Shown: piece after piece, positions 49,057 to 58,913 of the stretch
Layout: every line of letters begins with the position of its first letter
How positions within the stretch are numbered: the stretch's first letter is position 1
Assembly (NCBI RefSeq): GCF_001400735.1
Contig: NZ_LJPW01000104.1
Span: 1-64,000, forward strand
Source of the DNA: Pseudomonas caricapapayae
Lineage (GTDB): Bacteria; Pseudomonadota; Gammaproteobacteria; Pseudomonadales; Pseudomonadaceae
DNA length: 64,000 nucleotides
Direction: 5' to 3'
Made by a program: the position numbers and the translations under genes
The notes under the pieces: model-generated
Seen by the model: the letters and a program-made list of their open reading frames with translations, nothing else
Databases searched by the model: none
What the model was told of the DNA's origin: nothing

Positions 49057-50139
49057 TTAGATCAAGGTTTTGCCGTAGCGCACGAACGCTGGCTGTACCA
49101 CCCGCACCGGATACCATTTACCGCGGATTTCGACCTCGGCCCGGTCAGCGGTAGCCATCGGAACGCGAGCCAGCGCAATGGATTTGCTCAGCGTAGGAGA
49201 GAAACTACCACTGGTGATCTCTCCTTCGCCAATTTCTGCGATGCGTACCACCTGATGTGCGCGTAAAACACCGCGCTCTTCAAGCACCAAACCGACGAGT
49301 TTGAAGGCACTTCCATCAGATCGCTCGCGCTCCAGCGCCTTGCGGCCGATGAAATCACGTTCGGCAGGCTCCCAGGCAATGCTCCAGGCCATATTCGAGG
49401 CCAGCGGCGACACGTGTTCACCGATGTCCTGGCCATACAGGTTCATGCCCGCTTCCAGACGCAACGTGTCACGAGCGCCCAGGCCGATCGGCGAAATACC
49501 CGCGCCGACCAGCTCATTGAAAAAGCCCTGTGCCTCTTCGGCCGGCAGCATGATCTCCAGGCCGTCTTCGCCGGTATAGCCGGTCCGCGCAATAAACCAG
49601 TCGCCGTCATCAAGCCCTTCGAACGGCTTGAGCTGGTGGATCAGTTCAGCGCGGGCACTTGAAACCAGCTCGGCAATACGGGCTCTGGCCTTTGGTCCTT
49701 GAATCGCGAGCATCGCCATTTCGCTACGCTCGACCAGCTGTACATCGAAGTCGCCCAGTTGTGCCTGCATCCAGGCAAGGTCCTTGACGCCGGTCGCGGC
49801 GTTGACAACCAGCCGATAACCTTCGGGCGTGAGGTAGACGATCATGTCATCGATCACCCCGCCGCTCTCGTCCAGCATCGCGCTGTACAACGCCCGGCCC
49901 GGGGTTTTCAACTTGTCCACATCATTGGCCAGCAGGTAGCGCAGCCAGGCTTTGGCTTGCTGGCCAACGACATCGATCACATTCATGTGAGAGACATCGA
50001 AGACCCCACAGTCGCGACGCACCTGATGGTGCTCCTCGACCTGCGATCCGTAATGCAACGGCATGTCCCAGCCACCAAAATCGACCATTTTCGCGCCAAG
50101 AGCGAGGTGCAGGTCGAACAGGGGGGTACGCTGTCCCAT
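49057..50139 (-). CDS. gcvT: Glycine cleavage system T protein (aminomethyltransferase)
   Basis: A 360-residue tetrahydrofolate-dependent aminomethyltransferase that releases ammonia and makes methylene-THF. It has [14 protein letters not shown] at the N terminus, [12 protein letters not shown] (catalytic aspartate region), [12 protein letters not shown] (folate-binding) and [17 protein letters not shown] 50139 is chosen because AAGGAG lies just upstream; the frame is open to 50292 but that stretch has no similarity. Cotranscribed with gcvH. No glycine riboswitch fold was evident upstream. Confidence 0.97.
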   Translation of the reverse strand: MGQRTPLFDLHLALGAKMVDFGGWDMPLHYGSQVEEHHQVRRDCGVFDVSHMNVIDVVGQQAKAWLRYLLANDVDKLKTPGRALYSAMLDESGGVIDDMIVYLTPEGYRLVVNAATGVKDLAWMQAQLGDFDVQLVERSEMAMLAIQGPKARARIAELVSSARAELIHQLKPFEGLDDGDWFIARTGYTGEDGLEIMLPAEEAQGFFNELVGAGISPIGLGARDTLRLEAGMNLYGQDIGEHVSPLASNMAWSIAWEPAERDFIGRKALERERSDGSAFKLVGLVLEERGVLRAHQVVRIAEIGEGEITSGSFSPTLSKSIALARVPMATADRAEVEIRGKWYPVRVVQPAFVRYGKTLI

Positions 50140-50292
50140 GGGTTTCTCCTTCCGGGCGTGGCGAAGGTGCGGGCAGAAAAAATCGGCAAGCCCCCAATAA
50201 ACCGGAGTTTGCAGCACGTTACAGCTGACCGAATAATCTGACAGACCGCACCAATTGCGGCGCATTGTAGCCGCAAGGTGAAGGACCCGCAC

Positions 50293-51909
50293 CTAACCAA
50301 TCTGACGGGCAGAGCGACGAATCAACCCAATGACGGGTAATAATCCTACAAGCACCAGCGACAAAGCTGGCAATGCCGCTCGTGCCCACTCGCCCTCGCT
50401 GGTCATTTCGAAGACGCGCACCGCCAGCGTATCCCAGCCAAACGGGCGCATCAGCAAGGTCGCCGGCATCTCTTTGAGTACATCGACGAACACCAGCAGC
50501 GCCGCGCTCAGGGCTCCCGGAATCAGCAGCGGCAGATACACGTTGAGAAACAACTTTGGCCCGCTGACGCCCAGACTGCGCGCAGCTTCAGGCAGTGATG
50601 GACGGATGCGCGACAGGCTATGCTCCAGCGGCCCGAAGGCGACGGCGATGAAACGTACGAGATAGGCCAGCAGCAGCGCCGAGAGGCTGCCCAGCAGCAA
50701 CGGTTTGCCTGCACCACCCAGCCAGCCGGAAAGCGGAACCACCAGCTCACGGTCCAGATAACTGAACGCCAGCATGATCGAAACGGCCAGTACCGACCCC
50801 GGTAATGCATAGCCGAGGTTGGCGAGACTGACGCCGGAGCGGATTACAGGCGTGGGAGCCATGCGTCGGGCGAAAGCCAGAACCAGCGCCACGCTGACAG
50901 TGATCAACGCCGCCATGCCGCCCAGGTAGAGCGTGTGCAGAACCAGGCCGGTGTAGCGCTCATCAAGATCGAACCGGCCGCGCTGCCAGACCCAGACAAT
51001 CAATTGCAGCACCGGCACCACGAAGGCACAGAGAAACACCAGCCCACACCACAGGCTGGCACCCCAGGCCTTGACGCCGCGCAGCGGGTAAAGCGCAGCG
51101 CCGCGCGGGCGCTCATTGGTCGGGCGGCTTGCACCCCGGGCACGACGTTCGCCATACAGCAGCACCAGCACGGCCAACAGCAGCAGGCTCGCCAGTTGCG
51201 CAGCGCTGGACAGGCTGAAGAAGCCGTACCAGGTCTTGTAGATTGCCGTGGTGAAGGTGTCGAAGTTGAACACTGACACTGCACCGAAATCGGCCAGGGT
51301 TTCCATCAACGCCAGCGCCACGCCCGCTCCGATGGCAGGACGCGCCATGGGCAGCGCCACGCGCCAGAACGCCTGCAAGGGCGTGTTGCCCAGCACTCGC
51401 GCAGCTTCCATCAAGCCCTTGCCCTGCGCCAGAAACGCCGTGCGCGCCAACAGGTAGACGTAGGGATAGAAGACCAGCACCAGCACGATGATCACCCCAC
51501 CGGTGGAGCGTACCCGAGGCAGGCGAAGACCGGAACCGAACCATTCGCGCATCAGGGTTTGTACCGGGCCGGAAAAATCCAGCAGCCCGACAAACACAAA
51601 TGCCAGTACGTAGGCAGGGATCGCGAACGGCAGCATCAGCGCCCAGTCCAGCCAGCGACGCCCTGGAAACTCACACAGGCTGGTCAGCCAGGCCAGACTC
51701 ACCCCCAGCAGCGTCACACCCACGCCGACACCCAGCACCAGAATCAACGTGTTACCCAGCAGACGGGACATCTGGGTTTCCAGCAGGTGTGCCCATATCT
51801 GTTGGTCAATGGTCTCCCACGACAGCAGCAGCACGCTTAGCGGCAACAACACCAGCGCAGCGATGGCGAAGACCAGCGGATACCAGCGACGTTGGACAGG
51901 ATGGGCCAA
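50293..51909 (-). CDS. Iron(III) ABC transporter permease (FbpB/SfuB-type)
   Basis: A 538-residue fused permease with two homologous halves and about 12 helices. EAA-like loops are visible as ARVLGNTPLQAFWRVALPMA and ARSLGVSGPKLFLNVYLP. The likely partner is the iron-binding protein upstream on the same strand, separated by a REPIN. The start is uncertain: TTG 51909 (LAHPVQRRWYPL, where family similarity starts) is used; a GTG at 51948 is the longest option. No ATPase gene is nearby. Confidence 0.88.
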   Translation of the reverse strand: MAHPVQRRWYPLVFAIAALVLLPLSVLLLSWETIDQQIWAHLLETQMSRLLGNTLILVLGVGVGVTLLGVSLAWLTSLCEFPGRRWLDWALMLPFAIPAYVLAFVFVGLLDFSGPVQTLMREWFGSGLRLPRVRSTGGVIIVLVLVFYPYVYLLARTAFLAQGKGLMEAARVLGNTPLQAFWRVALPMARPAIGAGVALALMETLADFGAVSVFNFDTFTTAIYKTWYGFFSLSSAAQLASLLLLAVLVLLYGERRARGASRPTNERPRGAALYPLRGVKAWGASLWCGLVFLCAFVVPVLQLIVWVWQRGRFDLDERYTGLVLHTLYLGGMAALITVSVALVLAFARRMAPTPVIRSGVSLANLGYALPGSVLAVSIMLAFSYLDRELVVPLSGWLGGAGKPLLLGSLSALLLAYLVRFIAVAFGPLEHSLSRIRPSLPEAARSLGVSGPKLFLNVYLPLLIPGALSAALLVFVDVLKEMPATLLMRPFGWDTLAVRVFEMTSEGEWARAALPALSLVLVGLLPVIGLIRRSARQIG

Positions 51910-51977
51910 GGGGGTTCTCGAAATGAGGGGGTTTAGGAGCGTGCGCACAGGTCTGCTTCTGATTCTGGCTGAAAGCC

Positions 51978-52067
51978 GTAGGAGCGGACTTGTCCGCGAA
52001 AAGGCCGGTACATTCTCAGAAAATGCACTATCTGAACTGACGGCTTCGCGGACAAGTCCGCTCCCAC
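51978..52067. repeat. REP pair (REPIN) between permease and binding-protein genes
   Basis: GTAGGAGCGGACTTGTCCGC (51978-51997) and TTCGCGGACAAGTCCGCTCC (52045-52064) are inverted copies of the REP core about 70 bases apart. They sit within the 253-base gap of an otherwise codirectional gene pair. Confidence 0.85.
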
Positions 52068-52162
52068 GCCCTTCGGGCAGAAGCCAGAAAGCCCTGTATT
52101 CCGGGCTCGTCAGGGCTTGTGTATACCGCTGAGCGTGGCGCGATAAAGCGGTGCGTATTAAA

Positions 52163-53164
52163 TCAATTCCAGCCCGCGCGATCCATCATGCGGATCGCTT
52201 CTGCCTGACGCTTGCCTGCCACTTCGACCGGGATGGTGTCGGCCCTGAACTGCCCCCAGCTGGCCACTTCTTCTGACGGTGCCACTTTCGGGTTGGCCGG
52301 GAACTCCTGATTGACGCTGGAGAAGATTTTCTGCGCTTCGGGGCCGGTCATCCACTCAACCAGCGCCTTGGCCGCTTCAGGGTGCGGAGCATGCTTTGTC
52401 AGGCCGATACCCGACAGGTTTACATGGACGCCCCGATCCGCCTGATTGGGCCAGAACAGCTTCACCGCCAGATCCGGCTTCTCCTTGTGCAGACGACCGT
52501 AGTAGTAGGAATTGACGATCCCCACATCGCACTGCCCGGAATTGATTGCCTCAAGCACGGCGATGTCGTCGGAAAACACATCGGTGGACAGGTTGTTCAC
52601 CCAGCCTTTCAGAATTTTCTCGGATGCATCGGCACCGTGGGTTTCGATCAGCGTGGCGGTCAGCGACTGGTTGTAGACCTTTTTCGCTGTACGCAGGCAC
52701 AGGCGCCCTTCCCAGTTCTTGTCGGCCAGCGCCTCATACGTGGTCAGCTCGACGGGTTTTACCCGGTCAGTCGAATAGGCAATGGTTCGCGCACGAAGGC
52801 TCAGGCCGGTCCAGCCGTGAGTGGACGAGCGATACTGCGGGGGAATGTTGGCTTCGATCACCGGCGAGGTGAATGGCTGCAGGATGCCCATCTGTTCGGC
52901 TTGCCAGAGGTTGCCGGCGTCGACAGTCAGCAACAGGTCGGCGGTGGCATTCTCGCCTTCGGCCTTGATGCGTTGCATCAATGGCGCTTCCTTGTCGGTG
53001 ATGAACTTGATCTTTACCCCGGTGCTGGCCGTGTACGCATCGAACACCGGTTTGATCAGCTCGTCGATCCGGGACGAATACACCACCACTTCGTCAGCGG
53101 CCTGAGCAGCGCTGCCCAGTAAAGTCAGCGTCATAGCCGCCAGAAGTCGCTTGCTTGCCTGCAT
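52163..53164 (-). CDS. Iron(III) ABC transporter substrate-binding protein
   Basis: A 333-residue periplasmic iron-binding protein of the FbpA/FutA type. The signal peptide ends SAAQA. The core has [17 protein letters not shown] at the N terminus and, near the C-terminal third, NSYYYGRL, the pair of tyrosines that bind ferric iron. [21 protein letters not shown] is a family motif. ATG 53164 is chosen from the signal peptide. A Fur-like site lies 34-52 bases upstream. The permease gene follows on the same strand; no ATPase gene is present. Confidence 0.93.
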   Translation of the reverse strand: MQASKRLLAAMTLTLLGSAAQAADEVVVYSSRIDELIKPVFDAYTASTGVKIKFITDKEAPLMQRIKAEGENATADLLLTVDAGNLWQAEQMGILQPFTSPVIEANIPPQYRSSTHGWTGLSLRARTIAYSTDRVKPVELTTYEALADKNWEGRLCLRTAKKVYNQSLTATLIETHGADASEKILKGWVNNLSTDVFSDDIAVLEAINSGQCDVGIVNSYYYGRLHKEKPDLAVKLFWPNQADRGVHVNLSGIGLTKHAPHPEAAKALVEWMTGPEAQKIFSSVNQEFPANPKVAPSEEVASWGQFRADTIPVEVAGKRQAEAIRMMDRAGWN

Positions 53165-53197
53165 CGGGGTATCTCGCGTTCGCAAATGAGGCGAAAT

Positions 53198-53216
53198 GGT
53201 AGTGAATCCCATTTGC
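53198..53216 (-). promoter_or_regulatory. Possible Fur box upstream of the iron-binding protein gene
   Basis: On the gene strand GCAAATGGGATTCACTACC matches the 19-base Fur consensus GATAATGATAATCATTATC at 12 positions by my count. It lies 34-52 bases before the start codon, a good place for iron repression. Confidence 0.5.
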
Positions 53217-53280
53217 TATCTCAATCGAAGAGGCAGCAGAGCCGTTACCGGATGTTTCTGGACTTAATACATGCAGCTCA

Positions 53281-53991
53281 TCAGCAAACCGCTCGGGCTC
53301 TGGAAAAGTTCGCAACCCTGCGCAACCGTTCCACATCAAACACTTCAAGCTGCAATTCCCCCAGGCGCACGATCTTGCGCTCATGCAGGTCCTGAAGCAC
53401 TTCCAGCAAGGCCGGAGGCGACAGCGCCAGACGCTCCACGGCCTGAATGTCCTCCAGCACAATCAGACGACGCGCCTGACTCAGCGTGCCGTAACCCTCA
53501 CTCAGCATCAATAGACGCCACGCGACTCTCGCCCTGGGCGGCAGTCGGCGCATTTTCTCGGGGTTCTGCAAGGGCAAGCCGATTTTCTGGCTGAGTAATG
53601 CGGCAAACCAGCGCCAGTATTCCGGGTGCCTGTCGAGCAACCGGACAAGGAATTGCTGAGGGATCTGCAGAAAAATGCTTTGCTCCAGCGAACGGACCTC
53701 AAAACGGCGAGCCAGCCCGTCAAACAGCGAGACTTCGCCAAACCAGCAAGGCAATCGCGCTGGCTCCATAGACGAAAGCAGCCGCTGCTCCCGAGCACCA
53801 CCGATACGCACGCTGCCCTCAAGCAACACATAAAGACCGCAAGGTAGATCACCCTTCTCGAACAGCGGCCTGCCGGGCGTCTTGCGCCTCTGGCGCGCGG
53901 CGTCCAGCAAGCTATCCTGCAAACCGGCCGGTAAATGGGAGAACCAGTGATCGGATAGCAATCGTGACCGCCACGCCGCTCCATTTGTCAT
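53281..53991 (-). CDS. Crp/Fnr family regulator with unusual helix-turn-helix
   Basis: A 236-residue protein. The cyclic-nucleotide-binding beta barrel (about 25-140) has GDLPCGLYVLLEGSVRIGG and GEVSLFDGLARRFEVRSLE. There is no cysteine cluster like that of Fnr. The C-terminal domain has TLSQ...IVLEDIQAVERLALSPPALLEVLQDLH, in place of the usual SR-TVSR recognition helix, so DNA specificity may be altered. GGGAG precedes the start. It lies upstream of the iron-binding protein gene on the same strand, but the gap holds the Fur-like site. The target is unknown. Confidence 0.85.
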   Translation of the reverse strand: MTNGAAWRSRLLSDHWFSHLPAGLQDSLLDAARQRRKTPGRPLFEKGDLPCGLYVLLEGSVRIGGAREQRLLSSMEPARLPCWFGEVSLFDGLARRFEVRSLEQSIFLQIPQQFLVRLLDRHPEYWRWFAALLSQKIGLPLQNPEKMRRLPPRARVAWRLLMLSEGYGTLSQARRLIVLEDIQAVERLALSPPALLEVLQDLHERKIVRLGELQLEVFDVERLRRVANFSRARAVC

Positions 53992-54072
53992 TTTTGCTCC
54001 CTTTTATTCCAGGCACACGTGCTATACAACGATCTTAGCTCAAGCCGATCATCGTCTCAGGCAGGAATAATA

Positions 54073-54597
54073 ATGAAAACCCTTGTCGATCATCTCAGCC
54101 AATATGCGGCCTATCACCGTGATTCGCGCAATATCGTGACGCACTTCGTGGGCATTCCCCTGATTGTGCTGGCTGTGGCGGTACTTCTGTCGCGTCCGGG
54201 CTGGACCATGGCCGGATTGTGGATTTCGCCTGCTGCATTGCTGGCCCTGGGCTCGACGATTTTCTACCTGCGTCTGGATCGCCCGCTGGGCGTGGTCATG
54301 GCAGTGCTGCTGGCACTGTGCATCTGGGCCGGGGCCAACCTTGCGCAACAGCCAACCATGGTCTGGCTGAGTGCCGGCGTCGGGCTTTTTGTGGTGGGCT
54401 GGATCATCCAGTTCGTGGGCCATTACTACGAAGGGCGCAAACCGGCATTTATCGATGACGTGACCGGCCTGATCATCGGCCCGCTGTTCGTGGTTGCCGA
54501 ACTGGCGTTTCTGACAGGCCTGCGCAAACCGCTGCAACACGCTATCGAAGAGCGCTCCGGCCCGGTGGGGCGCAATACCCGCAAGGCTGCGCTCTAG
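54073..54597 (+). CDS. Mpo1-like (DUF962/YGL010w) membrane protein
   Basis: A 174-residue inner-membrane protein with four hydrophobic helices. Conserved histidines are visible in YHRDSRNIVTHFVGIPLIV and FVGHYYEGRKPAF; in yeast Mpo1 such histidines bind iron for oxidation of 2-hydroxy fatty acids. The enzymatic role in this organism is inference. ATG 54073 has AGGAA upstream. It is divergent from the Crp/Fnr gene. Confidence 0.88.
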   Translation: MKTLVDHLSQYAAYHRDSRNIVTHFVGIPLIVLAVAVLLSRPGWTMAGLWISPAALLALGSTIFYLRLDRPLGVVMAVLLALCIWAGANLAQQPTMVWLSAGVGLFVVGWIIQFVGHYYEGRKPAFIDDVTGLIIGPLFVVAELAFLTGLRKPLQHAIEERSGPVGRNTRKAAL

Positions 54598-54658
54598 GCG
54601 CGGAAGACCGATCGCCGGCAACGGATCGTCGTTGCCCGCGACCATTCGTTTCCGGGTT

Positions 54659-56590
54659 CTAGCCCGTGAGGCCGCTGGTGTTCTGCAGCCCGGCCAGCAA
54701 CAGCCGTTGATACAACTCTTCACGCAAGCCCTGAGGCTGATCGAGCTGCATGCGTTGCAAATGCTCCGGGAAAGCGTCAGGGTCCGGCGCGTCGAGGGTG
54801 GCTTTACCCAATTCGAGAATTTCGGTGAGTTTCAGTTTGCTTTTCAGCCAGTTCAACGCTCGCAACAAGTCGCGCTCTTCGGCTGTAAAGTCGCAACCCA
54901 GCGGGTATTCGGTAAACAGTGACGGATAGCGCGCTGCCGTGTCCTTGAGGCGTTCCGGAGTGTTTTCTGTGAAGCGTGGATCAAGGCTGAAATCCCTGGG
55001 CAACTTTCCGGCCTTTTGTGCCTGCTCGATCAAGCCGGACTGGAACCGCGAGTCGGTGATGTTCAGGATGCGCTCAATTACCGTGGCGTCGGTCTGACCG
55101 CGCAGATCGGCGATGCCGTATTCGGTCACGACAATATCGCGAAGGTGCCGGGGGATCGTTGTGTGGCCATACTGCCAGACAATGTTGGAGCTGACCTCAC
55201 CGCCCGATTCACGCCAGCTGCGCAGCATCAGGATCGAGCGAGCGCCCTCCAGCGCGTGGGCCTGCGCGACAAAGTTGTACTGGCCGCCCACACCGCTGAG
55301 CACTCGGCCATCTTCCAGTTGATCAGCCACTGCTGCGCCCATCAGGGTGACAGTGAAAGCACTGTTGATGAAGCGTGCATCGCGACGTTGCAGGCGCTTG
55401 AGTTCTTCCTGACCGTAAAGCTCGTTGATGTAGCTGATCGCAGTCATGTTGAACTGCGCCAGCCGCTCGCGGGGCAGCTCGCGCAATCGCTCATAGAAAC
55501 TGCGCGGGCCAAGGAAGAATCCGCCGTGCACGACCACGCCATCGGGGTGGGCGTCTTCATCCAGCGTGCCCATGTTGGCCAGACGTTGCAGCTCTGCGTC
55601 GGCATACACTTTGCGCCGCACGATCCCGGCATCGGCGAGTACCAGCAGGCCGTTGACGAACATCTCGCTGCAACCGTAAAGGCCCGTGGCGAACGGCTGA
55701 ACACCGCCTTCCCGATCGATCAGGGTCTGCCAGTTACTCATGTTCAACTCGGCCAGCAGGCCGCGCCAGGTTTCGTTATCGGCCTGCCGGGCCAGCAGTG
55801 CGCCGGTCAGTGCATCCCCCATCGAGCCGATGCCTATCTGTAAGGTCCCGCCGTCACGCACCAGTGTGCTGGCGTGCAGACCGATCAAGTGGTCCTGATA
55901 GCCTACCGGCATGTTCGGGGTGGAAAACAATGTGCTGCACTCATCTGCGTCGATCAGCAGGTCAAAGGCCTCGACGTCCAGCTCAGAGTCACCCGGCATG
56001 TAAGGCAGGTCGGCATGAACCTGGCCAAGCATCAGAATGGTTTCTCCGGCAGCGCGGCGCCTGGCGATCATGGGCAGCAGGTCGAGGGTCACGTCGGGGT
56101 TGCAACTCAGGCTCAACGTGCCCGGCCGCTGATCATCGCGGGCCACCAGTTGCGCAACCAGATTCAGACCGTTGGCGTTGATGTCGCGGGCGGCATGGCT
56201 GTAATTGCTGCTGACATAGTCTTGCTGGGCGGACTCACTGTTCAGCAGGCTGCCCGGCTGCATGAAGAATTGCTGCACGCGAACGTTGGGCGCAAGTTTG
56301 TCGCGCCGCAGCGCGGCCAGAAACTCCAGCTCGGGGTAATCGCCGAACACCCGCTCCAGAAACGGTTCCAGAAACCGCGCCTGCAAACCCTCTCCCGGTG
56401 TTGGCCGCCCCAGTGTCAGCGCGGTGTAGATCGTCAGCCGTCGCTCAGGCATCCGGCTGATGCGCTGGTACAGCGCGTTGACGAACCTGTTGGGCTTGCC
56501 AAGCCCGAGCGGCATGCCAAGGTGGATATGCTCGGGCAGTTGCGCCAGAACGTGATCGACAGCGTGCTCGATAGAACAGGAATACGGCAT
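54659..56590 (-). CDS. Acetyl-CoA hydrolase/transferase family protein
   Basis: A 643-residue cytoplasmic CoA-transferase. The C-terminal half has GVGGQYNFVAQAHALEGARS and the SNIVWQYGHTTIPRHLRDIVV stretch, both typical of AcetylCoA_hyd_C, and GCSEMFVNGLLV lies in the middle. The N terminus and an insert near residues 170-230 are family-specific. It probably swaps CoA between organic acids such as acetate and succinate, but the true substrates cannot be told from the sequence. AGGAG precedes ATG 56590. Monocistronic. Confidence 0.85.
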   Translation of the reverse strand: MPYSCSIEHAVDHVLAQLPEHIHLGMPLGLGKPNRFVNALYQRISRMPERRLTIYTALTLGRPTPGEGLQARFLEPFLERVFGDYPELEFLAALRRDKLAPNVRVQQFFMQPGSLLNSESAQQDYVSSNYSHAARDINANGLNLVAQLVARDDQRPGTLSLSCNPDVTLDLLPMIARRRAAGETILMLGQVHADLPYMPGDSELDVEAFDLLIDADECSTLFSTPNMPVGYQDHLIGLHASTLVRDGGTLQIGIGSMGDALTGALLARQADNETWRGLLAELNMSNWQTLIDREGGVQPFATGLYGCSEMFVNGLLVLADAGIVRRKVYADAELQRLANMGTLDEDAHPDGVVVHGGFFLGPRSFYERLRELPRERLAQFNMTAISYINELYGQEELKRLQRRDARFINSAFTVTLMGAAVADQLEDGRVLSGVGGQYNFVAQAHALEGARSILMLRSWRESGGEVSSNIVWQYGHTTIPRHLRDIVVTEYGIADLRGQTDATVIERILNITDSRFQSGLIEQAQKAGKLPRDFSLDPRFTENTPERLKDTAARYPSLFTEYPLGCDFTAEERDLLRALNWLKSKLKLTEILELGKATLDAPDPDAFPEHLQRMQLDQPQGLREELYQRLLLAGLQNTSGLTG

Positions 56591-56660
56591 CCCAGCGCTC
56601 CTGAATTGTTATATAAGTGCAGGTTGGACCGATGACGGAGCGAAAGCGTTGCATGCTCGC

Positions 56661-56738
56661 CACGCCCATCGTTCAGGACCCTCTGCGTCCAGCATGAGTT
56701 AACGCGGAGCGTCACGAAATGCATTACCACGCGAGTAT
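56661..56738. repeat. Degenerate dispersed intergenic repeat
   Basis: Contains CCCATCGTTCAGGACCCTCT, then CGCGGAGCGTCACGAAATGC, members of the same repeat family as 18872-18935. It separates the acetyl-CoA hydrolase and cytochrome c5 genes, which are codirectional. Confidence 0.6.
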
Positions 56739-56743
56739 GCACT

Positions 56744-57067
56744 TCACTTCAGCCCGGACATGCTCCGGATGGCGCTCTTCAATTCGTCGTCGGTGCAATC
56801 GCCGCAGGTGCCCTTGGGCGGCATGATGCCGAGGCCCTTGATGGTGCTGGCCAGCAATCCATCAAGACCGCCTTTTTGACGGACCCGTTCTTCCCAGGCC
56901 GCTGTATCACCGATCTTCGGTGCGTTGAGCAGGCCGACGCTATGGCAGGCGACGCAATGGGCAGCAATGATGTCGTCGGAAGATCGCGCGGTGTCGGCTG
57001 CCTGAGCATCGAGCGCGCAGAACGTCAGAGCGCCCGCAAAGGTCAGAATCCTGCTGGTCAGTTTCAC
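56744..57067 (-). CDS. Cytochrome c5 family protein
   Basis: A 107-residue periplasmic monoheme cytochrome. The signal peptide ends DAQA at about residue 23. The heme-binding CVACH is at about residues 38-42, and the axial methionine is in GIMPPKGTCGDC, where the extra CGDC disulfide is typical of the c5 family. It starts at GTG 57067. It lies 23 bases after the regulator gene upstream. The redox partner is unknown. Confidence 0.92.
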   Translation of the reverse strand: MKLTSRILTFAGALTFCALDAQAADTARSSDDIIAAHCVACHSVGLLNAPKIGDTAAWEERVRQKGGLDGLLASTIKGLGIMPPKGTCGDCTDDELKSAIRSMSGLK

Positions 57068-57090
57068 ACGTCACTCTGCATGGGGGCGGG

Positions 57091-57639
57091 TCAGAAGTTG
57101 GCAGGCGTTGCTGCACTGATCAATCGTGCAGCAACGTCGAACGGGTTGCGAAAGCGATGCGGCCGGGTGCTTTCGAAATAATAGCTGTCACCTGCTTCCA
57201 GCACGTACGTGTCGAGCCCGACCACCAGCTCAAGGCGCCCTTCAACGAGAATGCCGGTTTCTTCGCCTTCATGGACGAGCATTTCTTCACCGGTGTCGGC
57301 ACCCGGCGGATAGGTTTCGGTAAGAAAGGCGATGGCGCGGCCCTGATGCGATTTGCCGACCAGCTTCATGGTCACTGCGCCGTCCGAGATATCTATCAGC
57401 TCGCTGGCCTTGTACACCACTTGGGCGGCGTTTTCCGGCACGGTTTCTTCCGAAAAGAACTCGACCATGGACATGGGAATACCGCCGAGCACCTTGCGCA
57501 GCGAGCTGATCGACGGGCTTACGCTGTTCTTTTCGATCATGGAGATGGTGCTGTTGGTCACGCCTGCGCGCTTGGCGAGTTCACGCTGGGAAAGGCCCTT
57601 GAGCTTGCGGATCGATTGCAGTCGTTCACCCACGTCCAA
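57091..57639 (-). CDS. HTH-cupin regulator (PuuR-type)
   Basis: A 182-residue transcription factor. The N-terminal XRE helix-turn-helix contains LKGLSQRELAKRAGVTNSTI, and the C-terminal cupin domain (about 110-180) has EETGILVEGRLELVVG and GDSYYFESTRPHRFRN. Such regulators often sense polyamines. The start is TTG 57639 with GGGGGAA seven bases upstream, giving the usual LDVGERLQSIRK; the longer frame to 57690 has no similarity. It may control the PuuB-like oxidase encoded about 4 kb away. Confidence 0.9.
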   Translation of the reverse strand: MDVGERLQSIRKLKGLSQRELAKRAGVTNSTISMIEKNSVSPSISSLRKVLGGIPMSMVEFFSEETVPENAAQVVYKASELIDISDGAVTMKLVGKSHQGRAIAFLTETYPPGADTGEEMLVHEGEETGILVEGRLELVVGLDTYVLEAGDSYYFESTRPHRFRNPFDVAARLISAATPANF

Positions 57640-57764
57640 TACGATATTCCCCCGGTTTCTGTAAGGTCTAGTCGAGATGAACGCCATCATGGCAACAGCG
57701 TTCGATATTTACAACACTTCGACAGACACCAGACATACAGCGGCCAGGCAGACAGGGGGCTCAA

Positions 57765-58838
57765 TCAGTCTTCGGAATAGATGCGCGGAACGCGCCGCAG
57801 ATTGCAGAAGATTTCGTAGGGAATCGTTTCAGCCTGCAAGGCTACTTCACTGGCGAGCACCTGCCGGCCCCATAACTCGACATGGCTGCCAAGCCCGGCT
57901 TGCGGCACGCACGTCAGGTCGACACAAAGCATGTCCATGGACACGCGCCCGAGCAGCCGGGAGGGCTGGCCATCGATCTGCACCGGCGTGCCGGTCGGCG
58001 CATGACGCGGATAGCCATCGGCGTAACCCATCGCCACCACACCGATACGCAACGGCTGGTCACAAACGAATGTCGCGCCATAGCCCACGGCTTCACCGGC
58101 GGGCAATTCACGCACGCTGATGATCTTTGATTCCAGGGTCATGACCGGTTGCAGGCGGTCTGCCAGCGGGTGTGGCTGGCCAAACGGCGTGGCGCCGTAA
58201 AGCATGATGCCGGGGCGCGACCAGTCACTCGGGATATGCGGCCAGCCCAGAACGGCCGGAGAGTTTTTCAGGCTGGTTTCTGCTGCCAGGCCTTTGCGAA
58301 AAGCCTCGAATACGGCGAACTGTTCATCACTGCATCCGCTGTTCAGCTCATCGGCGCGCGCGAAGTGGCTCATCAGAACGATTCGCGCCACTTTGCCGGT
58401 TGCCAGCAGCCGCTCATAGGCCGCCTGATACTGGTACGGATGCAGACCGACACGATGCATGCCCGTATCGAGTTTGAGCCAGACCGTAATCGGCTTGCCG
58501 AGGTGCGCCTGTTCGATGGCCTCCAGTTGCCAGGTCGAATGCACGACCGTCCAGAAGTCGTGCTCGACAATCAGAGCCAGCTCATCGGCTTCGAAAAAAC
58601 CTTCGAGCAGCAGAACGGGTGCGCGGATGCCTGCCGCACGCAACTCGAGCGCTTCTTCGATGCAGGCCACTGCGAAGCCGTCGGCCTGCGCCTCCAGTGC
58701 CTGGGCAACACGTGTCGCACCGTGGCCATAGGCATCGGCCTTGATGACCGCGAGCGCCTTGCCACCGCAGTGTTCACGGGCCAGTTGGTAATTGTGACGC
58801 AGTGCCTGAAGATCGATAAGGGCGCGGGCTGGACGCAT
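57765..58838 (-). CDS. dadX: Catabolic alanine racemase
   Basis: A 357-residue PLP enzyme that interconverts L- and D-alanine. The PLP lysine is K33 ([11 protein letters not shown]), and the second catalytic base, tyrosine, is in [10 protein letters not shown]. It is encoded downstream of dadA and the RidA gene, as in other pseudomonads, and supplies D-alanine for oxidation by DadA. An alr copy for cell-wall synthesis probably lies elsewhere. Confidence 0.94.
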   Translation of the reverse strand: MRPARALIDLQALRHNYQLAREHCGGKALAVIKADAYGHGATRVAQALEAQADGFAVACIEEALELRAAGIRAPVLLLEGFFEADELALIVEHDFWTVVHSTWQLEAIEQAHLGKPITVWLKLDTGMHRVGLHPYQYQAAYERLLATGKVARIVLMSHFARADELNSGCSDEQFAVFEAFRKGLAAETSLKNSPAVLGWPHIPSDWSRPGIMLYGATPFGQPHPLADRLQPVMTLESKIISVRELPAGEAVGYGATFVCDQPLRIGVVAMGYADGYPRHAPTGTPVQIDGQPSRLLGRVSMDMLCVDLTCVPQAGLGSHVELWGRQVLASEVALQAETIPYEIFCNLRRVPRIYSED

Positions 58839-58913
58839 GATGACGTTTCTTGCCTGAAGGAGTGATAAGGGTCGAAAAAGCCCGACGCCGGAAACGCATC
58901 GGGCACAGCAGTA

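Noticed and set aside
50140..50292. Possible glycine riboswitch upstream of gcvT
   Set aside because: None of the conserved glycine-aptamer cores could be seen; only a normal ribosome-binding site is present.
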